Positions 38,453 through 51,306 of a stretch of DNA of 64,000 bases are shown one piece after another; the stretch's first letter is position 1; every line of letters starts with the position of its first letter. The notes beneath the pieces were generated by a model. The model was not told where the DNA came from and searched no databases. It saw nothing but the letters and a program-made list of their open reading frames with translations. The stretch covers positions 11,031,906 to 11,095,905 of the forward strand of contig OU342819.1 in the NCBI GenBank assembly GCA_910591455.2, read 5' to 3'. The stretch comes from Pholis gunnellus (Eukaryota; Chordata; Actinopteri; Perciformes; Pholidae). The position numbers and the translations under genes were made by a program.

Positions 38453-41400
38453 AGTTATACCTATAATATATAAAAGCGTGACGGTCCACTATCCACTTTA
38501 AACACACAGCACTTAATTTTGCCGCCAAGAGTCTCTCAAAATAATACGTTTGTTGTCTTCATTGTTAAACAACCATCCTTGCTGATGAAAATCTATCTCG
38601 TTTCTCAGGCAGAAATCATGTTCACAGACGAGGTAATGTATCAAAGTGTTGCCAAGGGTTATGAGTCGTGCACGAAGGTGTTAAAGTAAAAACACAGAGG
38701 CTCCGTTGTCCTAACCACGTTGAGTGGAAAATAAAAGTTGTCTGGAAGCTGAGGAGGGCTAAAAAGAGAAAGTATCGCCTAGAATGTAATTCTTAAACCA
38801 GCATGTGGGAAAAGAAGGGGGCAACTTGCCAAAGTCCTTAGTCTAGCCAAGGTGTTTCACAGACTGGTGAAGTGGTGCCTGTCAACCTGACAAATGTCCA
38901 AAGTGAGCAGAGTAACTCAAATGACTTTGGTTAAGTACAGTATATGCAATGTCTTCAATACTGTATGTGTGTGTACAAGTAGAAACGGGGCACCGAGAGA
39001 GACGGATCACGAGAAAAGAGAGTCAGGAAGAGGAAAATAACCTGAACGGGGAAATAGGAGTTGACGTTGATGTGAGATTGTCGTGACAGGATCCTAAAGT
39101 CAGAAAAAGTTAAGTTACAGTAGCAGGGATATTGTGTTTGTCACTCTGTATGTGTACGTACATGCATGGATTTGCGGGTCATGTTAATTGCAAACATGCT
39201 TTTGTAATATGTTTTTCAGATGGAGGAAACCAATTTAATGTTCAAGAAATGTAATTTTCTTCACAATTAATATTGTTTTGATAGAAAATCCCAGCTTGAT
39301 GTGTGGATTCATCAGTATGTGGGCCACGTTTTTCAATTCGTCCTGGTGATTATACAGTCTCTCATCCACGCTATGCAACAGATGGCTGACACATGAGTAT
39401 CCTATATTAATGAAGTATCCCATTGTTCAAACTGAGTACATGCATAGAATCTCTAAAAGGACTTCTGGTGTGAAACAAAAACACCAACATGAGCTTCCCT
39501 TCCTGAACTCCTGGATATATACAGGGAGCATTCCTCTCCTATCATGGTCCATGGGAGCTGTGAAGCGGCCCCAGCCTGCCTGCTCTCCATCACGTCCCTG
39601 TCACAAGTCCAGTCAGCAGCTCCCAGCTCCTAATTTGCTGCCTGGAGTTAGCAAGCGGTGGTCTGGCTAGTGTTAAACCACTAGAGTGATAAGATCCAGG
39701 TCCACTCCTCTTTGAGTCCTCGTTTTCCCACATGAACCAATGAGCTCTTTTGTTTGAGACACGGCGACGGCTGTTGGCAGACGCACATCCATGTACACAG
39801 GACCACTCGTACACACATTCAGATGCAGGAAGAAACAGGCCTGAATACACACACATGTACACACAAATAGCAACACAGGCCCCACCACTTCCTCCAAGCA
39901 ACACAGAAGATGTATGACTTGTCTGCAGCTTGACGCCTGCTGTTGCTTACCTTGACAATTCCTGGAGTGTGTAACAGATAATGTGTGTATTGTGGCAAAG
40001 AGCATGCCTGGTATGGCTCATGGCCAAGGGTTGCATAGCCAGTCAACATCAGGCAGACGGTCCCGCAGAAAGTAAAAAAGTTTATTCTGGACTCCAGCTG
40101 ATAAGGATGCTGCATACCAGGTCATATCAGCGTTATTCAGGCTCTCTCTCTCTCTCTCTCTCTCTGTATTTTGCTGAAATCTGCATCACTTCAGTTTACG
40201 ATTTTTTCAGTTCTGCTGTTGGACATCACACCAATTCAATTCAGAATGATCAGCAGACTTTGATTTAATAAGCAATCAAAGTTGCAGAACAATTTGAAGA
40301 CTTACACATCTCCCAAGATTGCAGTAAACAAATTGGCTCTGACTAATAGATACTGTGGTCTCATACAGTACACCGAAATTGGGCCGACTGATTGGTTTAT
40401 CGTTCACACGGGTAAAAGTTCAGGCTCCAACCAATCAGCTGTATATTTGCTAATCAGTTCCCTGAGGAAAGAAAGTACCTCTGAGCAACGTGTGATGGAG
40501 AAGGAGAGAAAGCTGCCTGCGGCAGCACCGCCGCTCGGTTACCATCCACTGACTGCATAATGATATGGATCTGTTTTTCCTGGCTTTGACTGACAGCCGA
40601 CTAACTTTGTCAGCAACCTTGCAAGTGCTCCCCACTCTTACATCTTTCACAGACCCATATCAATGACCTTCAGTTTCAAACGCCAAGCCACAATATCGAC
40701 TGAAAGCTTCCTTTTATCAGGTGCCAGTCTCAGAGTACTTCCCTTTCAGAAAGCATAATGCAGAAAGCATAACGGGTCCGGCCGTTCACTGCTCCCATGA
40801 ATCATTCTCTGCAGAAAGGACGATCTTTCAACCCTTGTGTTGTTTCATTACCGGCTGATGAAGTAGTCTAGCCCTGTGAAGTGCAGAATTTCGTTTAGCT
40901 TGGCCGGGCCTCTCTGACCTCGGAAATTCATGAATGCCATATGTAAAACCTTTTCATGTACTGTAATTCCACACAGAACTGTTATTTTTGTCATATTCGC
41001 TTTTAGCTGGAGCGTAGAAGAGCAAAAATATTATAACTTAGCCTTGTACGTTCTTTGAAAAATGAGGAGGAGAGGGTTCCAGGGAATCGATTCTACGTAA
41101 AAGGGGAACCTGTCTCATCACTGAATGAGAAGGACAGGTTTCTGTTTCTTCACTCTACAATTGAAGTCACAGCAGACGAATAAAGGTCAGCATTGTGTGT
41201 CTGGAAAATCTGGAGTTCAGTTAGTCTGCCTCAGAACGCTTTCAAATAACTCCATCACTGTCTGCCCACATACGTCTGTCCATTCATATCTGTCACTCCT
41301 GTCCCTTTTCCTCATCACTGTCCAACTGCCTATTGCGCTTTTCATGAGCTGTATCTGCTGTCTACCTGACTCTTCTTCTGCCTTCCTGCCCTCCCCCCCT

Positions 41401-44400
41401 CCGCCTCACCACTCTCCCAGAACCAAACATGTCAGTCCTCCTCAATAAGTGTCCAGAGGTCCCCTATGAGGCAACACTCCCAGGTCCCGTTTCATCTCCA
41501 AGCATGCCTCCGCTTGCTTGAGATCACATAAAAGGCTTCACAATAAAAGCGGCTACAAAAAGTACCGATTGTGGCTGTTTCAACAATTCGAACAGGGCTC
41601 ACACATCCAAGGCTGCCAGAGAATTTATTTTAGTAATGAGATGGAGAGATGCCCTGTGCATATCACAGCTTGGGCTTTGATTTATGTCGCTGAATGAGGT
41701 GATGCCGTAATTTGTGCACGAGGGGAAAACACACAGCCATTTAGTGATGGGATCCAGCTCTGTTCAGTGGCACCCTCCCAGCCCATCTGGCTTCATTTAC
41801 TATCCAGTTCGACTCACACACGAACATTATACTTGGCTGTCTTCATTTTTATTGGTCAGCCTTGATTTATGACCATCAAAGTCCAAAATAATTGGCTGAC
41901 ACTGGATGTCTTTTATAAGTCGTGTTCAGGGGGCAAAGCTTCAGCGGCAAAAAATGCTGGAAAATGAGTGAAAACAGAAGGAATGCATGACGCGATGCCT
42001 GGAGAGGGAGCAGCAGAGTCTCTGCAGCCGAGCTTCCACTTGTGTATTTTTATAACCGGCGCCTCTTTGGCCAGCTATGTATGGTCGTGCCAAGTACTTG
42101 TGTACACAGCGTTGGCCAGGTCATGTAACTTTTAGATGAAAAACATCTCTGCCAGGAGAGGATCAATGACTAGAGAAAACACAGAATTACAGAGGAGATA
42201 AGTGTTTAAAGCTGAAACTTACTGAAGCTGAAAACAAATTCTTAAAGCATTGGGAAATGATTACCATACTTTCATGTCTAATTCACTAAAATAAGTACAG
42301 TATTTCTATAAATTACAAGGATATTGCACATGTTTTTTTCATTTTGCACAGATTTGTGGAGGCTTCAACTGAGAAAGTGAAAGCATATTAGCCTAGCTTT
42401 TTAATTTTCAAACTCATTTCCAGTAGACGTTACTTTCCGTTATGTTATTTTAGCTCAGTGCTGCGTTCACCCCACATTATGCAAAGAAGAGGGTTTAGGA
42501 AGCATTTGCCGGTCCAAACATGGATCCATGCTAGCCTACTAACCTCAACACTCCTACCATACCCCATGATTTAAATCTTTACACAGTGTAATTCACAGAG
42601 TTAAAAAAAAAGCAACATAGAGTTTGATCAATGACTAAGCTGCTGCTGCTGAAGTAATTTGTATCCACAAAGCCACTACGATAATCCAAAAACACGGTGT
42701 ACATTTAGTTTTGATTCCTGCTATTGTTACTGTGACTATAGCCCTGTTTGTTTGGAACTCTAGTAATTTGTAGTTATTGCTGAAATCGTCTGTGATCTTA
42801 ATCCCGTGTGAATCTGCCAAGTCCAAAAGTTGTCAAGTAAACCCCCCCCCCCCATATTTCACCAAACACAGAGGTCATGTGATAATATTAATCCTGTGCA
42901 AATCTGCATCTCTGTGATTTGGGGTCATATTTTACTTTCTTTCTTTTTACAAAGATTTTTTTTTTTCTGCCTCTTTCCTGTTTGTGAATCATGGTAGTAC
43001 TAGTCCCGTGGAATAGGGCTCATGACATCCTGTGCATGGATGCCACAATACATTTGTTGTATAAATATGGTTCATAGTGCTTAATACACTAAATGTGTCT
43101 CATGATAAACAGATACGATATCTAATATTATTAATCTTGCCACTGTTGGCCGAGTCTAATTAACAGAGTTTAGGGGGGTTTTGGAACGCACATTTAACTC
43201 ATGATGTGAATTTTATGAGCTAGTGTATTCTACCAGCAAATTAAATCTAATGAGCGATGAAGGAGTATTCAGAGAGCTTGTTTTTTTAAAGTGTTCCTGT
43301 CTTTCCAATGAGACAATGCATTGTCCAGACTGCCTGGATGGCTTTTTTTTTTTTTTTATCAATATAATAGTTCCTTTTCAATTTTAAGTCTGCCAAACAT
43401 CCTTGAAAACTCAAATTAAATAAAAAGTTGTGTCTCATACAGGAATGGCGAAGAAGCTTGGGGGGAGAAAAAATTAATAAGCCAACAGAATGAGAGCGCG
43501 ACGAGCTGAGCCAAGCAGCTCGAGCGATTTTATTTCTTCTGCCTCCATCTTTTTTGAGTTTTTGGAAGGCAGCCTAAAAATGTGCCTGTCGCAGATGTTT
43601 GGACAGAAGGTGTTTGCATGCTGTTCATTTATACACTGCCATACGGGACACAGTATGACCACCACAATAACCAGTAAGTAACACTCTCCATGTGCACAAC
43701 ACCTCGCCAACTTCTACCTTCTGTTTTTGGAGGGAACGGGTACCCCCGTGGATTGAGACGTACCTTGAAGCTCCTGACTTGCCCCACCGCCACTGATAAT
43801 GACGCTGCTATGGTAATGGGTTTTGCATTAGCGACTTTTTGGGGGGGGAGGGAAAACAAACAGTTTTTATCGAGGCTTATACTGAGTGCCTGTGTGTGAT
43901 TGCGTGCACAGGTGTAAACGTCTGTGTGTGCACAGATTGCGGTAGACCAGAGCTTGTCAAAACTCCCACACATGCAAACTTCTTCATGACATGGTAGCTT
44001 TGCTCTGCTATGCTCTACTGCAGATAGCTTCCCGGGCCATCTGTCATTCTACCCATGAAGGTGAACAGACTGCGCGCCTGAACCGGTTCCAAGTTTCTCA
44101 TGGTACCACTCCCACTACATATTGCAGGGGTACAGAATCACTGTCACCAGCTTAATGCTGCACATTCACCCGTTTCAGCAGTTTGTCAGAGTGCTACCAT
44201 CAACACTGCCGACTCCCTCTCAAATGACCCCAAAATATAACATTGTAACATTAAAACATCCAGTATGCCTAAGTTGAATACGTTATTTATTCAGAGTAAC
44301 AGTGAAATAGACAAGGATTGATAATATAGCGTGACTATATGGTGCGGTATGGAAAGAGACAACGCGTCTGTATGTGACTTAAACACAGCTCATATCCATC

Positions 44401-47400
44401 TCACGGAACCATTTGTCGTGTGTTTGTTTGAACCGTCTCTGTCGTCACATGTGAAGACGACACTTCTGTTCATTAATGCATCTGCAGCACAGCGGAGATG
44501 AGGCAGACTGTCGCAGTTCCAAACATATGCTGTTCATTTTTTTTATCCCCGAGCCATAGTTTCCTGCTTGAAATCTGGGATTATTTAGCGGAGAGAGAGA
44601 AAGAAATCTGGTTTAATGCGGCATTAAGCCCATATGGTCTCACACAAACGCTGCATGTATGGCTTCCACACTTCCCTGGATACACTAGCGTCATTTTGAG
44701 CCTATGAAAATACACAGTTCTGTGAACAAACATTTTAGTTTGTAGTTTTTCTTTACTTGCGGCCTATTGTTTGCACTGACCGCTCTACTGGCCCAATTTC
44801 ACACAGCTGAAGAAAACACTGGCAGCGTGCAATGGCCCAAACTCCTGCATTATAGAGGTTTAGCATTTAAGTTTATGGTTAAGAATAATACGACCGGTGC
44901 TAGTGCAGTACTTTGTATTAATGTAATCATTTTTGTAACTACAAATTGCAATGTTTGATTTACTGCTCGATAGTACTCTAGTACTGCTCTACTAGTACGG
45001 TATAGCTTTAAATTGACGGGCTATGAAAGTTCATTCCTTTTTTAAACAACAGATATCGGTGGAGAAATATTCAAGTCTAGGCATAATAGCGTGCTGCAGG
45101 AATGAGTCATGAAACCAAGAAATGAGTCAGAATTGATGCACTCTTTTTGGGATGCTTTTAGAGATTTCAACGTTTTATTTCTACAACATATAATGCGTCA
45201 GTAGATACCCTTTTTGAGAATTTTTAAGCCGTTACTTAAGCTGCCTTAAAAAAGGCGCTTGATAAGTGGCTAATTGAGAACAGAAGTTGTTGGGAACATT
45301 AAATTGTCATTGATATGGACATTAAATAAATGAAAATGTATCTACCCAGTGGTGGTGTTGAAGTCATATAGCCATGGTGTAGTTTGTTTATAGCCTAATG
45401 TTAGCTTTTTACTTCAGCTGATTGCATTTACACTAGATTGTCTTGCTGAACAAAACGTGAGTATCACAGAGATTATTTGCTTTTGTTGAGGGAACCAGAG
45501 AGATGCTTACTTCCGGGTAAGACTACTAAAATGCATTATCGCTGCAGCACTCCATTGCCTTCAGTAGTTAAGTCAATGTGAGCAGGGTCATTTCCTCACT
45601 CAAAGCAGTCCGACTCCATTGCCAGACATGTTGTTCTTCATCCACTCCAACAGAAAAGACGCTCCAGTTCATTTCCTCGCAATCGCATTACAGGAATAGC
45701 TCAACCTTTTTAGGAACTATGCTCAATCGCCTTCCTCCCATTAAATGAGAAAATTGGGCCTCATGCAAGAACCCCTTGTACCAACAGATTTGTTCTTAAG
45801 TGGCTTGTAATTTGATTTAGGAGAACTTATCTTTTGGGTACGAACACAATTTTCGAGTGGTCCAGTCCTGTTGTAGGAGTCATGTGCCAGTTTTTCACTA
45901 ATGCATTGTATATTTCATTACTTTGCAGCAATTTTGAGTTTGAAAACCCTTTATAAATTACACTTCATAATTATATTTACATTATCCTGTCTGACTCTAC
46001 AATTTAAATTAATTTAAATGTATTCCAATAGCCCAAAACAATACAGCCCTATATTCAATTAAATTGGCTAGATGCTATTATGTAACACTAGAGTATTAAT
46101 ATGATCAATTTGACCCGCTCCTGTTGCAGTCATTGATCGCCTTGCTATGGCGAGACATTTTTAATATTGAGCAATTTCCTCTACATTTCAGTGACCCTCA
46201 GATTACACGGCATTGACAGCACTCTTATTAGTCCTATTCCTTGGCTATAGCAGGTCCCTTAATTCCACTGCAGACACTATTAAAAATGAACACAATTTCC
46301 CTTTATAATTCCCTGAAAGCAAGACTTTAATATTGGACATATGGGGCAGGACGCGTAGCTTTATCAGGTATTATTGGGGCGTTAATTATGCACATTTTTA
46401 CAATGCTCATGAAAGTGGCTAATTACGCACAGGTGTCATTCATCATATTTACGCTGGTCATTTCCACAGTTATCTAAAGTCAGGAGCGTTTGCTGAATTT
46501 GACGTGGCTCACAAAAAGAGCCATAAGACTACAAAAATGTTCCTGCATGAGGTCCGTGAATACTACTCTACTATCGGTCTGTTAAATATGAAGCTACAGT
46601 CAGCAGCTGGTTTACATAGCTTACCTAGCTAGCTTGGCTCAGTCCAAAGGTAAAGAATCCACCTACCAGCATTTCTAAAGCTCCCTAATTAAAACGTTAT
46701 CTCATTTCTTTAATCTTTATTCCAAAGTGACTAACACAGTGATTTCAAAACTGGTTTTAAAAAAACTGGCTTAAAAAAGCTAAAAGACAAATAAGTAACC
46801 TCGTGTTCTGTAATGCGTGTCTTCATCAGACGGGTAACTTTTCTTATGGAGAAGTTTTATTTTCAAATGAGGTTTACCTATCACCTGCAGTATACTTCCT
46901 GTTGTCCTTCCCCTCTCGCTGTGAATAACACTCTTTGTTGAAGGAGCAAAACCTCTCACTAAAATTCAATATCTGAAACTACGTGAATGAAAGACCTCAA
47001 GCAGAAATGTGAAAGACAGGCTGTCGGTGTTAGGTTCAAGGATGTATATTTTCCTGTCATTCAGGCAGTGGAGGAGAGGGTTACTGTCGAGTTCAACCCT
47101 TTGTTAGTGTAAGATTCACTTATTTAAATACATTTCTGAAGTACTGATTAATAAAACTGTAAAGTCATGCTTAGGGGCAACATAATAAACCTCTGGTTTG
47201 AAGAAAGTTACCAAATGTGTCATTCCAGCAACCAAAAAAAGGATGACTTGGAGGGACTTTTCAGAAAAATGCAGCTGCCATCATTTACCTTCTATTGTCT
47301 GCTTTTCTATAGGGGGAGAAGAAAAACAACCACTAGAATCGAGCACATTGAATTTGTTTATCCCCCACATATCTCTCATTGACATGCAAATGCTCCCCTC

Positions 47401-49267
47401 TACCCCCACTCCTCCAAAAAAAAGAAAAATGAAAAGAGAAAATCAGTTATTAAAATTCAGGTAATGTATTCCTGTTTCTGAATTCTATTTGAGAAACGTT
47501 ATTAATTTCATATATCAAGTTCGGAACGGCCATCTGTTCGCTGCGCACCGCTGCACCTCCCTCCATCTGCCCCTGAGTTCCCTGTGCGCCGTTCTGCCGC
47601 CACCGGCTCCAAGTTTTTATGCACTCTGGCTTTTTGATTTGTCACTCATCGCCGCCTAGGCCCATGTGACCGGGCCCAGGATGGCAGGGGCCTAGTGGGG
47701 GCATTCGGCGGTATCAGTGATGGTTACATCTCAGGTGATTCTGAAGTTGAAAAGGTGACTTTGTCCATCCGTAAACATGGCTGGCACCTCCTGACTCCGC
47801 TGAGCCAACTGTGGTGTCTTTCTCCCTTTTCACTTCCTCTTCTCTTCCCTGCTTTGTTTTCCTCTCTGTCTCCTTTCTTCCTCTTCGTCTTCCCTTCTTT
47901 GTTTAACTCTCTCTCTCTCTCCCCACGGTGTTCTCTCCTCCAGCTATAACGCCCCTTCCCTCCCTCCCTCCTTTCTGTAAGTGGAGGAAGCAGATTGTGC
48001 AGTCGGCACAGTGCAACGTGTCCCTGCCACAGTTAATTTAGCATCTGTGCCTTCATGAATATGAATACATTTACACGTCCAGGATATAATTAGGTGGTGG
48101 AGTGTGGAGAGGGTTCGCGACACTCCAGGTGGGGAGAGAGAGGGAGAGAGAGAGAGAGAGGGGAGGAAGAGAAACAGAAAAGAGATGGAAGTGGGAAAGA
48201 GGAGCAGGTAGGGCTAAAACAATCTCCCAGGCATTGTGACCTCTGTCGCCCAGCTAAGCACTCACATCAATCACACAGAAATGGCTGGAACTGCATGACT
48301 GAGGCGGTTTACATGCCTGGCACAGAGAAGTAGATGCAGATGCAGAGGCAGGCTGTGAGCCCACTTCAGCTTCCAGCAAAATGTGCCGTTGTGATGCTGG
48401 TTGATGATTGCCTGCAGACTGTGTGTATATGTTGAAAAGGCTCAGGTGGCATCTGTTTAGGTGCACGTCTATCTAGAAGGTGCACAATACCTTTTTATGC
48501 TCTAGGTAACCAATAAACACTGTGAACAAGCTTGACTTTTAGCAGATGGATTTTTATTTGTAAGGCACTTGGAATCATTTATAAGTTTGGTGGGTTTATG
48601 TATGCATTTCTATGTTAAGCAGATGATAGTCCTGTCTTTGTCAGACTGAGGCCCTCAGCATCCACTCGGGTGGTTTGTAAATTGTTAAGTAGCTGGCATG
48701 AAATCTGAAGCCATGGTTACAAAACCAAAGACAAGTTGTCCTCAATGGGTTGAAGATTACATTTATCGCCAGGGTAAAATATAATGGGGTGTCATGGTGC
48801 AGTCCATGTTCAGTCTTTAAAAGTGATCACAAGCTTTGGGTAATGACCGAAAACAAACGGGTTTTGCTTGGCAGGGGTTGGGGCTCATCCCCAGGGAACA
48901 GAGCAGGGTCTTCAATATCGAGGAGCTTAAGGAGAACTGCCAAATTTTAAGGAGCATGTCGAGGTGATTTGGACATCTGATTTGGACATTTTTTGCACAC
49001 TTCCCTGTGGAGTCTCTACGATTAACTGCCAAATAAGAGGAGACCCCGGGGCAAAGCCAGGACCCACGTGAGGGTTTATATGTGTCCCTGCTGGCCTGGG
49101 GAACACTTTGGGATCCCCAAAGAGAAGTTGGAACACATAGATTGGAAAACAGGTTTTTGGGCTGCACTGCCGCCAAAAATGAATGATAGAATAGCTGGAT
49201 GCCGTATATGGGAACATGTGTATTTACTGTAATTGGACGTTGTTTTAATATTTGTGTAAGTTTACTC

Positions 49268-49270
<3 letters not shown>

Positions 49271-49333
<63 letters not shown>
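49271..49333. repeat. (GT)n microsatellite
   Basis: About 63 bp of uninterrupted TG/GT. Confidence 0.97.
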
Positions 49334-49336
<3 letters not shown>

Positions 49337-50937
49337 TGCACAAGTTTATAATGCAGATTGCTCTCTTTTTTGTGTGTTGCTTTGTTTGTCTCAGCTTGGC
49401 ACGGGAGTCCATAAGTCATTCACACTGCGTAATGGTTTATTTGCCAAAGCGCTGTGCTATTTAGGCACCGGGGAGGCGCAGTCTCCAAAATGTTTAATGT
49501 TGTGTAGTTTAGCCATATGCCACTGTTTTACAGCATGCATTGCCTGTGTCATTACACCCCGGTGCATTGGGCACTTTCCATAATGGATCCATAACGAGAA
49601 CTTGCTGCAAATGAATAGCCAAACATCTTTGGGGATGTTTGTTTAACACAGGTGTTACCCCTCTGTAAATATGATGGCGAGGTGCCGTATGACAAGGTAA
49701 GCTGCCAGACAGAGGTTGGTGGGTTTTTTTTGTGGACAGGAGGCAGCTTTTCTTCTGTGGAGTCTGTGAGGAGGGATGGCAACTTGGAGCTTTAAAGTCG
49801 AGTTTTGCATTCGGTTGTTGTCTCGGTTCCAACCTGACTGACATGACAAAATCGCTCATTCTAGCTTTCACAGTGAGTGATTTGAATCAGGGAATGTTTT
49901 TAAAGTGATACCACAATCTCCTCATCCATAAAACACCACATCACTCCAGAATCAGAGATGTCCTTCAAAGTGAAAAACAACATTGTCTTTAAGGTTAAAA
50001 GTCTGTGGTAAAACCTGCACACTGTGCCACTCTGTTCCTCACCAAATGCTCGCCAGGGGACCAAGCAAGGTAATTGATTTTGGATGCAGTCATGCAGGGG
50101 TAGTCCCAGCCACCACAGATAAGAAATAATTTCAAATCAAAATTATGTCTGCACTATGCATATGAATCAGATCAGGCCTAATAAAATAAAGGTATTAGCG
50201 GCGAGGGAGGTGAAAAGTAATTAAAGCAACTCACCAGGCGACGCTCTTGCTTCGCTCTAGAGGTCTCAGTACCTCGGGGGGGGTTGAAGAACTTGTAGCT
50301 TTTAACAGAAGGCACAGAGGTCATCAAACTTTGACTCCATTCCAACTTTTCAACTGGGGTTCACACTGAGGTTCACTGGTGGGCATCACATATCACAATT
50401 CTTTTCATTATTCTCCTTCATATCAAATACTGTGGTATGTAGAAATGTTATGAAGAGGATTCAGTGCAATGACTCAGGAGTTGAGAATAAGGGGAGTAAA
50501 ATGCTGTTTGGGTCCATGGAGAGAATATTATATGTAATGCAGACTTGAGGTCCAAAGTTGTTGACAAAATCCCAAATGGACCAATGGAAAACCTGCATGA
50601 ACCTGACCTGCATAATTACACAGAATTAACACACGTAAATGCAATCCAAGAGACTCAGCCCAAAAGGAGGACAAATGTTGTTGGCTCAAGCGGACACAAA
50701 TAGTAAGAGAACACCAACACTGCCTGCAGAATGATGTGCCTTGTAAACACACCCTACACTGGCACATGCATGGGACATAGGACACAATCTCTCTCTTTCT
50801 CCCTCCCTCTCTCCCATCAACAGTTGATTGACCAGCCATGGTTGCACGGGTGGAAGTCATTGTCTTCGTGTCTGTGGTCAGGAGTTCTGTAAGTTCTCTG
50901 GGGAGAAAATTATTATTCACCTCTCTCACACACTCTG

Positions 50938-50957
50938 CCCCCCCCCCCCCCCCCCCT
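50938..50957. repeat. Poly-C run of about 20
   Basis: Uninterrupted C run followed by a CT-rich tract. Length is likely to be polymorphic or imprecisely sequenced. Confidence 0.9.
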
Positions 50958-51212
50958 CTCTACTCCCCTCAGGGCTTTCCTTTGATTGTATCCCTGGATG
51001 CTCTTCTAGTTGCCTTCTTGATCTGGACCCATCTGTGGCTTTCTCTCGTTCTCACTCTTTTTTTTTTCTTTTTGCATTTTCCTTTTTCTCTTTCTTTTGG
51101 TTACTCCTATCATATTCCCTCTAAACCTACCAATTCTGTTTTTTTCCTGTCTTACCCCTCTTCTTCTCACTCTTTGGCATGTTGGGCCTTAGGGATAAAC
51201 ACGACCACTGGA

Positions 51213-51218
<6 letters not shown>

Positions 51219-51302
<84 letters not shown>

Positions 51303-51306
51303 CACA
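51219..51306. repeat. (CA)n microsatellite with one G interruption
   Basis: About 88 bp of CA with a single CG step near position 51,296. Confidence 0.97.

Noticed and set aside
43474..43973. Exon-like open stretch on the minus strand
   Set aside because: No in-phase acceptor and donor pair, and no similarity I can name. Overlapping frames on both strands suggest chance.
48817..49419. 200-codon open frame on the minus strand
   Set aside because: Contains a long Thr-His run from the GT microsatellite at 49,271-49,333. The rest shows no domain or splice context.
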